A stretch of DNA of 42,326 bases from Trichodesmium sp. MAG_R02 (lineage in GTDB: Bacteria > Cyanobacteriota > Cyanobacteriia > Cyanobacteriales > Microcoleaceae), in contig JAKQYE010000020.1 of assembly GCA_023356605.1 (NCBI GenBank), positions 1-42,326 on the forward strand, read 5' to 3'. Shown here piece by piece: positions 7,674 through 18,670 of this stretch. Below the pieces are notes generated by a model. That model saw only the letters and a list, made by a program, of their open reading frames with translations. It made no database searches and was not told the DNA's origin. The position numbers were made by a program, and so were the translations under genes. Position 1 is the stretch's first letter. Each line of letters begins with the position of its first letter.

Positions 7674-10600
7674 ATGGTTTGCTTATATGGGATGGAAGAA
7701 ATTACTTTTGATGATTTTAAGTTTGTTCAAGAAGAACTTGCTAGGGTGATTGAGGGAGAAAAGTTTGATGCTGTGGGAGAGAGTTTTACTAAAAAAAATC
7801 GGTTGATTGATACTCAAAATATTTTGTTTGTCTGTGAACTGACTCTTGATGGTAAATCTCGCAGCAAGAATAGTGTATCTAGGCAAAAATATGAGGGTAC
7901 AAGTCAGAATGCAACTGATGATGAAATTTTGGGGGATTTAGGATTAGTACGTCGGTTGATAAATCAATTTCCGATGATTGTATCGACAGAAGTTTTGAAG
8001 CAGGAGGAGTTATTAGAAGTTTTAACTCGCGGGGATGATTCCCCTGTTAGTCTGTTTGAGCGTTGTTGCCAAGATTTGGGTATTCAGGTGGAATTGGAAC
8101 AGTCTGCTCTTGATGTAGTCACAAGAGAATGTTTTCAACAGGGGGGAGATGCCCGGTTACTGAAACGTTTACTGAACAAGTTTTTGAGAGAAGATCAAGG
8201 AGATTGGGTATCCCAAAAAACTGTGACGGTTAATGGGTTAATGGCTGAAAAGGCATTAAATCAAAGAATTGCTCTAAAAAAAAATTTAAACAGTAATAAT
8301 GGTCAAAAAAATATAGTAACAATTTCTGAGGAGGTTGAAAAAAATATAGTAACAATTTCTGAGGAGGTTGAAAAAAAAGTCTCAGAACAGGAATTCGCCA
8401 TTGCAGCATACGAACAAGCTTTGCTGGAGCGCACCCAAACTGACTTCCCCATTGAATGGGCAGCAATTCAAAATGATCTCGGCAATGCCTACTGGCAAAG
8501 AATAAGGGGAGACAAAGCCGAAAATATTGAAATGGCTATTGCTGCATTCGAACAAGCTTTGCTGGTGTATACCCAAACTGACTTCCCCATGGAATGGGCA
8601 AAAACTCAAAATAATCTCGGCGCTACCTACAGTGACAGAATAAGGGGAGACAAAGCCCAAAATCTCGAAGCCGCTATTGCTGCATGCCAACAAGCTTTGC
8701 TGGTGCAAACCCAAACTGACTTCCCCATGGACTGGGCAATGACTCAAAATAATCTCGGCATTGCCTACAATAACAGAATAAGGGGAGACAAAGCCCAAAA
8801 TATCAAAGCTGCCATTGTAGCATACGAACAAGCTTTGCTGGTGCACACCCAAGCTGACTTCCCCACGGACTGGGCAAGAACTCAAAATAATCTCGACGGT
8901 GCCTACATTATGTTGGGTGAAATCGCTGAGGTAGAGGAGGATATTAGTCAGAAGTCTGAAAAGATCTTTGAACGGTTCACGGAAACAGCAATCAAAGTGA
9001 TCTTGTTGGCACAAGAAGAAGCTCGTCGCTTGGGACATAACTTTGTAGGGACAGAACAAATCCTTCTGGGTTTAATTGGAGAAGGAACAGGGGTAGCGGC
9101 TCAAGTCCTGAAATCTATGGGTATAAAACTAAAGGATGCTCGGCTTGAAGTGGAAAAGATAATTGGCCGTGGTTCGGGAGATGTAGCAGTAGAAATTCCA
9201 TTTACTCCCAGAGCTAAAAAAGTTTTAGAATTATCTTTGGAGGAAGCACGGCAATTAGGACATAGTTACGTTGGGACAGAGCATTTACTTTTAGGTTTAA
9301 TTCGAGAAGGAGAAGGAGTAGCTGTAAGGGTTCTGAAAAATCTAGGAGTAGACCTCTCTAAAGTCCGCACTCAAGTGATTCAAATGTTGGATGAGATTGC
9401 TGAGGTAGAGGAGGATATTAGTCAGAAGTCTGAAAAGATCTTTGAACGGTTCACGGAAAAAGCAATCAAGGCGATCATGTTAGCCCAAGAAGAAACTCGT
9501 CGCTTGAAACATAACTTTCTAGGGACAGAACAAATCCTTCTGGGTTTAATTGGAGAAGGAACAGGGGTAGCGGCTAAAGTCCTGAAATCTATGGGTGTAA
9601 AACTAAAGGATGCTCGACTTGAAGTGGAAAAGATAATTGGCCGTGGTTCGGGATTTACACCAGCAGAAATTCCATTTACTCCCAGATTTAAAAGAGTTTT
9701 AGAATTCTCTTTGGAGGAAGCACAGCAATTAGAACATAGTTACATTGGGACAGAGCATTTACTTTTAGGTTTAATTGGAGAAGGAGAAGGAGTAGCTGCA
9801 AGAGTTCTGGAAAATTTAGGAGTAGATATCTCTAAAGTCCGCACTCAAGTGATTCAAATGTTGGGTGAAATTGCTGAGGTAGAGGAGGATATTAGTCAGG
9901 ATGATAGTAATACTCTTTCTGAGGAGGTTGAAAAAAAAGTCTCAGAACGGGAAGCTTTATTCCAACAACTGGAAGCTTTATGTCAACAAGATTTGCAGGT
10001 GTACACCCAAACTGACTTCCCCATTGAATGGGCAATGACTCAACATAATCTCGGTATAGCCTACAGTGGTAAAAGAAGGGGAGACAAAGCCCAAAATCTC
10101 GAAGCCGCCATTGCTGCATACGAACAAGCTTTGCTGGTGCGCACCCAAACTGACTTCCCCATTGAATGGGCAGAAACTCAATATGTTCTCGGCTTTGCCT
10201 ACAGTAACAGAATAAGGGGAGACAAAGCCGAAAATCTCGAAGCCGCCATTGCTGCATACGAACAAGCTTTGCTGGTGTATACCCAAACAGACTTTCCCAC
10301 AGAATGGGCAACAACTCAAAATGGTCTCGGCGTTGCCTACAGAGACAGAATAAGGGGATACAAAGGCGAAAATATAGAAGCTGCCATTGCAGCATACGAA
10401 AAAGCTTTGCTGGTGCGAACCCAAACAGACTTCCCTACGGACTGGGCAGGAACTCAAAATAATCTCGGCGTTGCCTACTGGGACAGAATAAGGGGAGACA
10501 AAGCCCAAAATATTGAAGCTGTCATTGCAGCATACGAAAAAGCTTTGCTGGTGCGAACCCAAACAGACTTCCCCATTGAATGGGCAGATACTCAACATAA

Positions 10601-13600
10601 TCTCGGCATTGCCTACAGTGACAGAATAAGGGGAGACAAAGCCCAAAATATTGAAGCTGCCATTGCTGCATACGAACAAGCTTTGCTGGTGCGCACCCAA
10701 ACTGACTTCCCCATGGACTGGGCAGCAACTCAAAATAATCTCGCCTCTGCCTACCTTGACAGAATAAGGGGAGATAAAGCCCAAAATATTGAAGCTGCCA
10801 TTGCTGCATTCCAACAAGCTTTGCAGGTGTACACCCAAACAGACTGCCCCATGGACTGGGCAAGAACTCAACATAATCTCGGCATTGCTTACAATAACAG
10901 AATAAGGGGAGACAAAGCCCAAAATACTGAAACAGCCATTGCTGCATACGAACAAGCTTTGCTGGTATTGACCCAAACAGACTTCCCCATCAAGTGGGCA
11001 GCAACTCAAACAGGTCTCGGCATTGCCTACAGTAACAGAATAAGGGGAGACAAAGCCCAAAATATTGAAGCCGCCATTGCTGCATACGAACAAGCTTTGC
11101 TGGTGCAGACCCAAACTGACTTCCCCATGAACTGGGCAGTAACTCAAAATAATATCGGCAATGCCTACAGTGACAGAATAAGGGGAGACAAAGCCCAAAA
11201 TATCGAAGCCGCCATTGCTGCATACGAAAAAGCTTTGCTGGTGCAGACCCAAACTGACTTCCCCATGAACTGGGCAAGAACTCAAAATAATCTCGGCAAT
11301 GCCTACAAAAACAGAATAAGGGGAGACAAAGCCCAAAATATCGAAGTCGCCATTGCTGCATACGAACAAGCTTTACAGGTGCTCACCCAAACAGACTTCC
11401 CTAAGGAATGGGCAAGAACTCAAAATGATCTCGGCATTGCCTACAGAGACAGAATAAGGGGAGACAAAGCCCAAAATATGGAAGCCGCCATTGCTGCATA
11501 CCAACAAGCTTTACTGGTGTACACCCAAACAGACTTCCCCATGGAATGGGCAAGAACTCAAAATAATCTCGGCATTGCCTACAGTGACAGAATAAGGGGA
11601 GACAAAGCCCAAAATATGGAAGCCGCCATTGCTGCATACCAACAAGCTTTGCTGGTGCACAAAACTGACTTCCCCATTCTATGGGCAATAACTCAAGATA
11701 ATCTCGGCATTGCTTACAGTAACAGAATAAGGGGAGACAAAGCCCAAAATGTGGAAGCCGCCATTGCTGCATACGAACAAGCTTTGCAGGTGTACACCCA
11801 AACAGACTGCCCCATTGACTGGGCAAGAACTCAACATAATCTCGGCAATGCCTACAGAAACAGAATAAGGGGAGAGAAAGCCCAAAATCTCGAAGCTGCC
11901 ATTGCTGCATACCAACAAGCTTTGCAGGTGCACACCCAAACTGACTTCCCCATTCTATGGGCAACAACTCAAAATAATCTCGGCATTGCTTACAGTGACA
12001 GAATAAGGGGAGAGAAAGCCCAAAATATGGAAGCCGCCATTGCTGCATTCCAACAAGCTTTGCTGGTGCGCACCCAAACAGACTTCCCCATGCACTGGGC
12101 ACAAACTCAAAGTAATCTCGGCATTGCCTACAGAGACAGAATAAGGGGAAACAAAGCCCAAAATATTGAAGCTGCCATTGCTGCATTCCAACAAGCTTTG
12201 CTGGTGCTCACCCAAACTGACTTCCCCATGGACTGGGCAGCAACTCAAAATAGTCTCGGCAATGCCTACAGTGACAGAATAAGGGGAGACAAAGCCGAAA
12301 ATATTGAAGCTGCCATTGCTGCATACCAACAAGCTTGGCTGGTGTACACCCAAACTGACTTACCCATAGACTGGGCAAGAACTCAAAATAATCTCGGCAT
12401 TGCCTACATTTACAGAATAAGGGGAGAGAAAGCCCAAAATATGGAAGCCGCCATTGCTGCATTCCAACAAGCTTTGCTGGTGCATACCCAAACTGACTTC
12501 CCCTTTGAATGGGCAGCAACTCAAAATAATCTCGGCACTGCCTACAGTGACAGAATAAGGGGAGACAAAGCCCAAAATATTGAAGCTGCCATTGCTGCAT
12601 TCCAACAAGCTTTGCTGGTGCGCACCCAAACTGACTTCCCCATGGACTGGGCAGCAACTCAAAATAATCTCGGCGCTGCCTACCTTAACAGAATAAGGGG
12701 AGATAAAGCCCAAAATATTGAAGCTGCCATTGCTGCATGCCAACAAGCTTTGCTGGTGTACACCCAAACTGACTTCCCCATGTACTGGGCACAAACTCAA
12801 AATAATCTCGGCATTGCTTACAGTGACAGAATAAGGGGAGACAAAGCCCAAAATATCGAAGTCGCCATTGCTGCATACGAACAAGCTTTGCTGGTACGCA
12901 CCCAAACTGACTTCCCCATGTACTGGGCAGAAACTCAACATAATCTCGGCATTGCTTACAATAACAGAATAAGCGGAGACAAAGCCCAAAATATTGAAAT
13001 GGCTATTGCTGCATACGAACAAGCTTTGCTGGTGTATACCCAAACTGACTTCCCCATGGAATGGGCAAGGACTCAACATAATCTCGGCGGTGCCTACTTT
13101 GACAGAATAAGGGGAGACAAAGCCCAAAATATTGAAGCTGCAATTGCTGCATTCCAACAAGCTTTGCTGGTGCACACCCAAACTGGCTTCCCCTTTGAAT
13201 GGGCAGCAACTCAACATGGTCTCGGCATTGCCTACAGAGAGAGAATAAGGGGAGACAAAGCCCAAAATATTGAATCCGCCATTGCCTGCTATGAAGCTGC
13301 TTTAACAGTCAGAAAACCAAAAAACCTACCAGCAGACTGTTTAAGAACTGCCCATCACCTAGCTAACCTTGCCGCAAAACAACAAAACTATCAACTCGCC
13401 ATCAAGAACTATGAACTCGCCATTGCCGCCATCGAGCAAAGTCGAGACTGGACCCCCGATGAAATGGCAAGACAAGAAATCTTGCGCAAAAATATAGATG
13501 TCTATGAAAACATGGTTCAAGCTTGCGTCAATACCCAACAATATGACAAAGCTTTAGAAACTGTAGAAAGATTCCGCTGTCGTCGCTTGCTAGATTTAAT

Positions 13601-15329
13601 TCTCACCAAAGATTTTTACAAAGATCGCGAAGTGCCAGAAGATATCCGCAACTTAGAAGCACAGATGGAAGATAAACAACGAGAAATTGACTATTTACGT
13701 CAGCAGTTAAAAACCCCAAAAAATAATCAGGAAAAAACTGGAGCAAGTCGTCATATCTCCCGGGATGAGTGGGATGATATTACAGAAGAAATTGAAAACT
13801 TGATGACAAAAAAACAGGAAATTTGGCAACAGCTCCGGGAGTTAGACCCCGTATTATCAGAAGGTATTCAAGCGCCCACTGTTAGTGTGGAGAAAATGAA
13901 AGAATTGTTAGAAATTCCACAACAACCAGGAGAACCATTTCATGTCACAGCATCAAACAGTCCTTCCCCCCAACAAAAGGGAGAAAAACAAACAAAGGAT
14001 GTTGCTATCCTGAGTTTCTACACAACAGACCATGAGACTTATATTTTTATCCTCACTCAAACAGGGGTAAAATTGCACCGTTGTCAAGAGCAAGGTTACA
14101 AAAATTTCCAACTGTGGTTACGAGATAATTGGTTAAAACCATACTCCCAAAGAAATTATTTAGCAGAAAAACATGCAGCAGCAAACTTAGCCAAATGCGA
14201 TATTGATGCCATTGAGTCAATTCACTCCAAAGCATCGAAAGTCCTAGTCCAATTAACCGATGGCACAACAACAGAAATTGAACTTGCCCAGTTTGAAACA
14301 ACCCGGAAACAACAGAAACACAAACTATACAAACAATGGCAAAACCAAATGGAAGAGACCTTAAAAGAATTAGCAGACAGACTGCAAATAAACCAACTCA
14401 TAGAAAAACTCACGGACATCAAAGAAATTATTCTAGTACCCTTTATGTATCTGCATCAAATACCCTTACCAATATTACCCCTAGATAACGGTCAATACTT
14501 AGGAGAGAAATTCCGGGTGAGAATAGCACCCAGCACCCAGGTCTTAACATTTTGTCAGAAACAACCCCCAAACCGAGAAAAAAACCTGCCACCTTACGGT
14601 ATCGTGGAAAATACCAAAGACGACCTACCATACACCCCCACAGAATGTCAATTGGTAGCACAAATTTATGGAGTCGCCCCCCAACACCATCTCAAAGGGA
14701 GCAAAGAAGCAACCAAAGCTAAATATAAAAAGTTGTTGACCAGAGAAAAAGTATTAGGTTTACTCTCCAGTCACCACGCCACATCTAATTTAACTCAACC
14801 TTTAGAGTCTAAGTTATTACTAGGAGACACAGACCTAACATTAGGGGAATTGCTCAATGCCACCATTCGTTTCCCCCAGGTAGGAGACCTATTTCTCTCC
14901 TGTTGCGAAACAGCACTAGGAAATTCAGAATTAACGGACGATATTTTTACACTCAGCGCGGCATTTTTATCAGCAGGAGCATCAAACGTCATCAGTAGTT
15001 TGTGGGCAGTCAATGACTTGGCAACAACAATATTATCATATTTTTTCCACCGCAACCGGGCGGCAGGTATTCCTAGTGTAGATGCGTTATGGCAAGGACA
15101 GATGGAGTTGAAAGAATTAACCTTGGCAAAAGCGGAGGAGAGTTTGGATAATGCAGAGGCAGTATGGGAAGAAGTTGTAGAGGGGAGCGTAGAATATGAG
15201 GAAAAGGAAAAAATAGTTGATAACTGTAAGAAAATTTATGATTTAGTATTCAAGGCTAAAGAAGCAATAGGGGGAGAAAAACCCTTTGATCATCCTTTTT
15301 ATTGGGCTGGTTTTGTTTGTCAAGGATAA
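7674..15329 (+). CDS. ClpX-like AAA+ C-terminal half / TPR array with two Clp_N domains / CHAT protease, 2551 aa
   Basis: Residues 1-175 continue the ClpX-like AAA+ module of the preceding frame (sensor-like ILFVCE, C-terminal small domain with [11 protein letters not shown]). The Walker B position reads MVCLYGMEE, lacking the Asp-Glu pair. TPR units of 46 residues (signature TQTDFPxxWAxTQNNLGxAY...RGDKAQNxExAIAAYxQAL) fill about 242-411 and 776-1880, roughly 28 in all. Two ClpC N-domains (432-572, 590-730) interrupt the array after unit 4. A non-repetitive TPR-like and coiled-coil stretch follows, then a CHAT domain from about 2140 to the end. Candidate catalytic residues are His2367 (LLSSHHAT) and Cys2411 ([10 protein letters not shown]), matching the SHG and SACET motifs of the caspase/separase-like CHAT family. 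TPR-CHAT proteins act as regulated proteases, for example the Cas-associated protease of type III-E systems. The annotated ATG is only the first in-frame start after the TGA. Confidence 0.9.
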   Translation: MVCLYGMEEITFDDFKFVQEELARVIEGEKFDAVGESFTKKNRLIDTQNILFVCELTLDGKSRSKNSVSRQKYEGTSQNATDDEILGDLGLVRRLINQFPMIVSTEVLKQEELLEVLTRGDDSPVSLFERCCQDLGIQVELEQSALDVVTRECFQQGGDARLLKRLLNKFLREDQGDWVSQKTVTVNGLMAEKALNQRIALKKNLNSNNGQKNIVTISEEVEKNIVTISEEVEKKVSEQEFAIAAYEQALLERTQTDFPIEWAAIQNDLGNAYWQRIRGDKAENIEMAIAAFEQALLVYTQTDFPMEWAKTQNNLGATYSDRIRGDKAQNLEAAIAACQQALLVQTQTDFPMDWAMTQNNLGIAYNNRIRGDKAQNIKAAIVAYEQALLVHTQADFPTDWARTQNNLDGAYIMLGEIAEVEEDISQKSEKIFERFTETAIKVILLAQEEARRLGHNFVGTEQILLGLIGEGTGVAAQVLKSMGIKLKDARLEVEKIIGRGSGDVAVEIPFTPRAKKVLELSLEEARQLGHSYVGTEHLLLGLIREGEGVAVRVLKNLGVDLSKVRTQVIQMLDEIAEVEEDISQKSEKIFERFTEKAIKAIMLAQEETRRLKHNFLGTEQILLGLIGEGTGVAAKVLKSMGVKLKDARLEVEKIIGRGSGFTPAEIPFTPRFKRVLEFSLEEAQQLEHSYIGTEHLLLGLIGEGEGVAARVLENLGVDISKVRTQVIQMLGEIAEVEEDISQDDSNTLSEEVEKKVSEREALFQQLEALCQQDLQVYTQTDFPIEWAMTQHNLGIAYSGKRRGDKAQNLEAAIAAYEQALLVRTQTDFPIEWAETQYVLGFAYSNRIRGDKAENLEAAIAAYEQALLVYTQTDFPTEWATTQNGLGVAYRDRIRGYKGENIEAAIAAYEKALLVRTQTDFPTDWAGTQNNLGVAYWDRIRGDKAQNIEAVIAAYEKALLVRTQTDFPIEWADTQHNLGIAYSDRIRGDKAQNIEAAIAAYEQALLVRTQTDFPMDWAATQNNLASAYLDRIRGDKAQNIEAAIAAFQQALQVYTQTDCPMDWARTQHNLGIAYNNRIRGDKAQNTETAIAAYEQALLVLTQTDFPIKWAATQTGLGIAYSNRIRGDKAQNIEAAIAAYEQALLVQTQTDFPMNWAVTQNNIGNAYSDRIRGDKAQNIEAAIAAYEKALLVQTQTDFPMNWARTQNNLGNAYKNRIRGDKAQNIEVAIAAYEQALQVLTQTDFPKEWARTQNDLGIAYRDRIRGDKAQNMEAAIAAYQQALLVYTQTDFPMEWARTQNNLGIAYSDRIRGDKAQNMEAAIAAYQQALLVHKTDFPILWAITQDNLGIAYSNRIRGDKAQNVEAAIAAYEQALQVYTQTDCPIDWARTQHNLGNAYRNRIRGEKAQNLEAAIAAYQQALQVHTQTDFPILWATTQNNLGIAYSDRIRGEKAQNMEAAIAAFQQALLVRTQTDFPMHWAQTQSNLGIAYRDRIRGNKAQNIEAAIAAFQQALLVLTQTDFPMDWAATQNSLGNAYSDRIRGDKAENIEAAIAAYQQAWLVYTQTDLPIDWARTQNNLGIAYIYRIRGEKAQNMEAAIAAFQQALLVHTQTDFPFEWAATQNNLGTAYSDRIRGDKAQNIEAAIAAFQQALLVRTQTDFPMDWAATQNNLGAAYLNRIRGDKAQNIEAAIAACQQALLVYTQTDFPMYWAQTQNNLGIAYSDRIRGDKAQNIEVAIAAYEQALLVRTQTDFPMYWAETQHNLGIAYNNRISGDKAQNIEMAIAAYEQALLVYTQTDFPMEWARTQHNLGGAYFDRIRGDKAQNIEAAIAAFQQALLVHTQTGFPFEWAATQHGLGIAYRERIRGDKAQNIESAIACYEAALTVRKPKNLPADCLRTAHHLANLAAKQQNYQLAIKNYELAIAAIEQSRDWTPDEMARQEILRKNIDVYENMVQACVNTQQYDKALETVERFRCRRLLDLILTKDFYKDREVPEDIRNLEAQMEDKQREIDYLRQQLKTPKNNQEKTGASRHISRDEWDDITEEIENLMTKKQEIWQQLRELDPVLSEGIQAPTVSVEKMKELLEIPQQPGEPFHVTASNSPSPQQKGEKQTKDVAILSFYTTDHETYIFILTQTGVKLHRCQEQGYKNFQLWLRDNWLKPYSQRNYLAEKHAAANLAKCDIDAIESIHSKASKVLVQLTDGTTTEIELAQFETTRKQQKHKLYKQWQNQMEETLKELADRLQINQLIEKLTDIKEIILVPFMYLHQIPLPILPLDNGQYLGEKFRVRIAPSTQVLTFCQKQPPNREKNLPPYGIVENTKDDLPYTPTECQLVAQIYGVAPQHHLKGSKEATKAKYKKLLTREKVLGLLSSHHATSNLTQPLESKLLLGDTDLTLGELLNATIRFPQVGDLFLSCCETALGNSELTDDIFTLSAAFLSAGASNVISSLWAVNDLATTILSYFFHRNRAAGIPSVDALWQGQMELKELTLAKAEESLDNAEAVWEEVVEGSVEYEEKEKIVDNCKKIYDLVFKAKEAIGGEKPFDHPFYWAGFVCQG
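8394..8909 (+). repeat. TPR-coding repeat array, units 1-4 (138-base period)
   Basis: Three complete and one cut-off copy of a 138-base unit encoding a 46-residue TPR-like repeat. Unit 4 breaks after GCCTACATT, where the Clp_N segment begins. A 36-base tandem duplication (TISEEVEK coding) lies just before, near 8308-8375. Confidence 0.9.
8910..9990 (+). repeat. Duplicated Clp_N-linker segment inserted in the TPR array
   Basis: Carries two ClpC N-domain copies (8967-9389, 9441-9863). It starts with the linker [18 protein letters not shown] and ends with [10 protein letters not shown], a linker also found just before TPR unit 1. It therefore looks like a segmental duplication pasted in frame from the 5' part of the same locus. 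Confidence 0.8.
9992..13310 (+). repeat. TPR-coding repeat array, about 24 units (138-base period)
   Basis: About 24 consecutive near-identical 138-base units. Variation is concentrated at the residues after DFP and after the NLG motif, and one unit (around 11650-11790) lacks one codon. Long blocks such as AGAATAAGGGGAGACAAAGC are invariant, so unequal crossing-over or polymerase slippage should change the copy number easily. Confidence 0.95.
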
Positions 15330-15448
15330 GTTAGAAGTCACAAGTTTAATAATTGTAGGTATGGTTGAGGGAGGAAACCTAACTATCATCAAAGGTTTGT
15401 TGGTTTCGCCTCCCTCTACAAGGGCCGACATTAGTCAAAAGTCAAAAG

Positions 15449-16927
15449 TTAGAATAATGTTTGCATAACTTCCTCAATATTCCGAGAGAAAACTACTTGA
15501 TGATACTTCTGTAACTTCTGAGACGTCTGAACTGAAGAAAAATGTCTAGCTATTAAAGTTTCTTGTTGAATGTAAGTCATAAATGGACGACGCAAAGCCT
15601 CATATTTGCTAAAAGCTGCTTCTATAGCTGTTATATCATCCCACTGATTTTGCTTATTAATCTCAGCCACCAAAGTAGCGATCGCTGCTGCATCCTCTAA
15701 TCCTTGATTAGCTCCTTGACCAAGAAATGGTGGCATACCGTGGGCTGCATCTCCCGCCAATACAACGCGTCCTATATTCCATTTAGGCTGGTCTGGAGCA
15801 GAAACAGTGGCATGATGAATATAATACGGACGTTGTATCATCTGATCTGGGTCAGATAAAGCTACCAACTGTTGAATTATCTCTGGAAAATCTGCTTTTT
15901 TCAACTCTTCTATAGCAATATCAATTAACTCTTCTCCCGATTTTTCTAGCAATGACTCTAATGGGAAAGCTCCATGGAGGAGATATCCCAACTGACAAGG
16001 TTGAGGATAAAATAAAACGATTCTAGGAACATTGCTTTGGGGGATTTGATTATTTTTGATAGTTACTGCCCTAGGAGAACCAGAAAAAAATCTCTCTGTT
16101 ATTTCTTCTGAAAGCGCTTCTGCTCCCTGAAGTATTCCACCACTGCCTATTGTACTAACACCACAATATTCTGGTTTACTGTATCCACTGTCTGGAGTAT
16201 TCTTATAGATAACTTGGCGGACCCGAGAGTTAATTCCATCCACTCCTAACAATAGTTTAGCACGAATTGATGTAATTTCTGAGTCAGGAAATTGGGAGGC
16301 ATTCACACTGCTGCTTTCATTCTTTTCTTGTTGATCATCCCAGTGAGCATAGGAGTTAGTTTCTACTTTCTGATTAGACACAAAATCTGCTCTAACACAT
16401 TCAAATTCAGACTCAGTAACTACATTAAAACAATGATGATTAGCTTTGACCCGCTCAACTGGTAATAGTTGTCTGAGTTGAGTCTGTAACTCGTACCAAG
16501 AAATAGAAACTCTACCCTCCCCGTACTTTTGAAAATATTCATCGTATCCCAGGGGAATAGAACGAATTTTTTTCCCGTCCACATTTCTGAGATGCCATTC
16601 TGGTGAAGTCTGTTTTTTTTCTGTGCTAGTATTCTGACTTACCTGTGATGAATTGCTTGGTTGATCAATAGTAGCTTTAATGTTATCGTAAGCTTTAGCA
16701 TCAATATATTTAAGCGCTTTCAAGCCATTGGGTAAAAGACCTATAACCTGACCAACTTTACGGAAAGCCCTGGTTTGGTCGAGAACAATAATATTTTCAA
16801 TTCCACGTTGGCGTAAACCCAGGGCAGTTGCTAATCCCACTGGGCCAGCACCGACGATCGCTACATCATAGTCAATTTTTGGACTAGAAGTTTCCAGTAA
16901 CAATGATTCTCTTTGTTTTAGTTTCAT
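15449..16927 (-). CDS. FAD-dependent monooxygenase (class A), about 492 aa
   Basis: Single-component flavoprotein hydroxylase of the PHBH/UbiH/zeaxanthin-epoxidase fold; the substrate cannot be told. The N-terminal Rossmann motif is VAIVGAGPVGLATALGLRQRG. A DG-type motif (LLLGVDGINSRVRQ) lies mid-protein, and the FAD ribityl-binding motif is VVLAGDAAHGMPPFLGQGAN. I chose the ATG at 16925-16927 (protein begins MKLKQRESLL), because the duplicated copy at 19614 starts at the matching position; the frame is open 35 codons further upstream. It is convergent with the CHAT gene. The central region (QNTSTEKKQTS, DDQQEKNESSSVN) looks like a low-complexity insert. A decayed second copy lies 3 kb away. 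Confidence 0.85.
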   Translation of the reverse strand: MKLKQRESLLLETSSPKIDYDVAIVGAGPVGLATALGLRQRGIENIIVLDQTRAFRKVGQVIGLLPNGLKALKYIDAKAYDNIKATIDQPSNSSQVSQNTSTEKKQTSPEWHLRNVDGKKIRSIPLGYDEYFQKYGEGRVSISWYELQTQLRQLLPVERVKANHHCFNVVTESEFECVRADFVSNQKVETNSYAHWDDQQEKNESSSVNASQFPDSEITSIRAKLLLGVDGINSRVRQVIYKNTPDSGYSKPEYCGVSTIGSGGILQGAEALSEEITERFFSGSPRAVTIKNNQIPQSNVPRIVLFYPQPCQLGYLLHGAFPLESLLEKSGEELIDIAIEELKKADFPEIIQQLVALSDPDQMIQRPYYIHHATVSAPDQPKWNIGRVVLAGDAAHGMPPFLGQGANQGLEDAAAIATLVAEINKQNQWDDITAIEAAFSKYEALRRPFMTYIQQETLIARHFSSVQTSQKLQKYHQVVFSRNIEEVMQTLF

Positions 16928-17092
16928 AACTTTATCTTCAATAATGACTAAAGCCATTGTAGAATAATATACAGGATTTACCCAGGAACTCTTATCTTTA
17001 AATACTGAATAACACCAACTGGCAACTAACACCTAAAATCAGTTTTGGCAACAATACTCAACATTGCTCTGCTATAATCTCAATCATACCTA

Positions 17093-17325
17093 AATAGCAC
17101 CCAGCACCCAGGTCTTAACATTTTGTCAGAAATAACTCCCAAACCGAGAAAAAACCTGCCACTTTACGGTATCGTCGAAAATACCAAAGACGACTTACCA
17201 TACAGCCCCACAGAATGTCAATTAGTAGCACAAATTTATGGAGTCGCCCCGAACACCATCTCAAAGGCAGCAAAGAAGCAACCAAAGCCAAATGTAAACA
17301 ATTGTTGACCAGAGAAAAAGTATTC
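17093..17325 (+). pseudogene. Duplicated fragment of the CHAT domain
   Basis: About 230 bases nearly identical to 14523-14757 of the CHAT gene (ATAGCACCCAGCACCCAGGTC through CAGAGAAAAAGTATT). It carries small changes that break the frame, including a TAA in the first part and a base loss near 17250. It ends just before the codon for the catalytic histidine and has no start codon or partner domains. This is a dead copy. Its place beside the monooxygenase gene parallels the order of the original CHAT-monooxygenase segment. Confidence 0.9.
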
Positions 17326-17420
17326 AGCTCACTACTGGGCCTAAAGTGGTCAGGATTTACCCATGGCAGCGTCCTGACCGTAAGGGCGAATGGCATTCGC
17401 CCCTACATAGATTGGACCTA

Positions 17421-17571
17421 CAGCGCTTTTCAAATTGATGAACTACATCCCCATAACCAAAACCTTGTAGGGACGTTTTGCTAACGCAAAGCTCCGCTAA
17501 CGCTACGCGACATGAAACGCATTTTTGTTATGCAACCTCCCTACTGTGGTCTACTGACATGAAAACTGCTG
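17421..17571. mobile_element. MITE family B, copy 2 (longer variant)
   Basis: Runs from CAGCGCTTTTCAAATTG to GAAAACTGCTG, flanked by TA on both sides. It is longer than the usual 102 bases because of about 50 extra bases in the centre, which themselves contain GCTAACGC/GCTACGCGACATG. A related longer variant is at 40829-40973. Confidence 0.8.
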
Positions 17572-17613
17572 TAAATGAATTTGCGTAGTCCTGATCTTCA
17601 AAAACAAATTCTT

Positions 17614-18102
17614 CTAGTCAGAATTTCCTACTTTTTGGGCAATGAGGCGGTCAAGAGAAAATGAACCACCACCATTAAAAAAACAGAATAAATACATAGT
17701 TGCGTAGAGTGATGCTGTCTCAAAAGAAGAAACTACAAACCCATCTTCCCGCAGATGAAAATATATGGCTACCATCATAACAAATAATAATGCGATCGCA
17801 GCCGGTCGTGTCAGTAGTCCCAAAATGAGCAATATGGCCCCAACTATTTGGGTATAGGCGGCACAGTAGGTTAGAAATGTCGGGAATGGAAAACCCAGTG
17901 TCTCAGAAACGACATGAGATGCAAAACCCTCAACATCAGCAAGCTTATCAAAACCATTATGAATAATCATAACCCCAGAAATTACCCGTAAGAATGTCCA
18001 TCCTATTTGAAATATCAGATTAGAATCCTGATTAGGAGTGAAAATCAAAGATAGGAAATTCAGAGGTTTTTGATTGGTGATATTTGAAGTACTCTTTGTC
18101 AT
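17614..18102 (-). CDS. DoxX family membrane protein, 162 aa
   Basis: Small inner-membrane protein of the DoxX/DoxD-like family with four predicted hydrophobic segments: about residues 32-50 (TFLRVISGVMIIHNGFDKL), 78-100, 100-118 and 130-147. The family pattern shows a Gly-rich first helix ending HNGFDKL and a motif RPAAIALLFVMMVAIYFH. Members are linked to redox or sulfur chemistry and often sit near oxidoreductases; the true reaction is unknown. It lies on the same strand as the monooxygenase and its dead copy, but is separated from both by repeats, so an operon is not evident. ATG at 18100-18102; coding-strand AAAGGAG is just upstream, a good ribosome binding site. Confidence 0.85.
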   Translation of the reverse strand: MTKSTSNITNQKPLNFLSLIFTPNQDSNLIFQIGWTFLRVISGVMIIHNGFDKLADVEGFASHVVSETLGFPFPTFLTYCAAYTQIVGAILLILGLLTRPAAIALLFVMMVAIYFHLREDGFVVSSFETASLYATMYLFCFFNGGGSFSLDRLIAQKVGNSD

Positions 18103-18318
18103 AAATTAAACTCCTTTGTATTCAACCTAAAGACTGACTTGTCTTATTTGCATAAATACTTTTTCAAAAATAATTAAGCAAAAAAGAGAAAAAGCTACGT
18201 AAATAATCTTTGGATCAACCCAATTTTTTGGTGAAAAATTAGGAGAATTTTTCTGCTGCACCAACTGACTATTTAATTGTAACAAGATTTTAAGAATTAA
18301 GACAAAAGTTTAAATATA

Positions 18319-18417
18319 GCGGTTTTCAAATTGATGAACTACATCATCATAACCAAAACCTTGTAGGGAGGTTGTATACAACATCCCTACTGTGGTCTAC
18401 CAACATGAAAACTGCTG
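18319..18417. mobile_element. MITE family B, copy 3
   Basis: A 99-base copy with a slightly eroded left end (CA missing before GCGGTTTTCAA) and an intact right end (GAAAACTGCTG then TA). The wider gap 18103-18670 holds nothing else I recognise except 18530-18670, which resembles 15320-15448 and is part of the segmental duplication. Confidence 0.75.
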
Positions 18418-18670
18418 TAAAGTCTATTTTCTAATCTGAAAAGTATCCCACATTCAAACTTGGAAGGTCAGAGCTTGAGCATATTCCTGTAGAACAAAAA
18501 TGGGAAGAAAATTAAGTCAAAAGTCAAAAATTAACAGTCAAGATAAGTTAGAACTCAGTGGAATAACTGTAGGTAGGGTATGGGGAGGAAACCCAACCAC
18601 AATAGAGTGCTTGTTGGGTTTCACTTACTTCTACAAGGGCCTACATTAGTCAAAAGTCAAAAGTCAAAAG

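Noticed and set aside
8382-13265. Many long minus-strand ORFs opposite the TPR array, some over 400 codons
   Set aside because: They are the antisense readings of a 138-base repeat with strong codon bias. They are repetitive, overlap each other in different frames, match no known family and have no ribosome binding sites.
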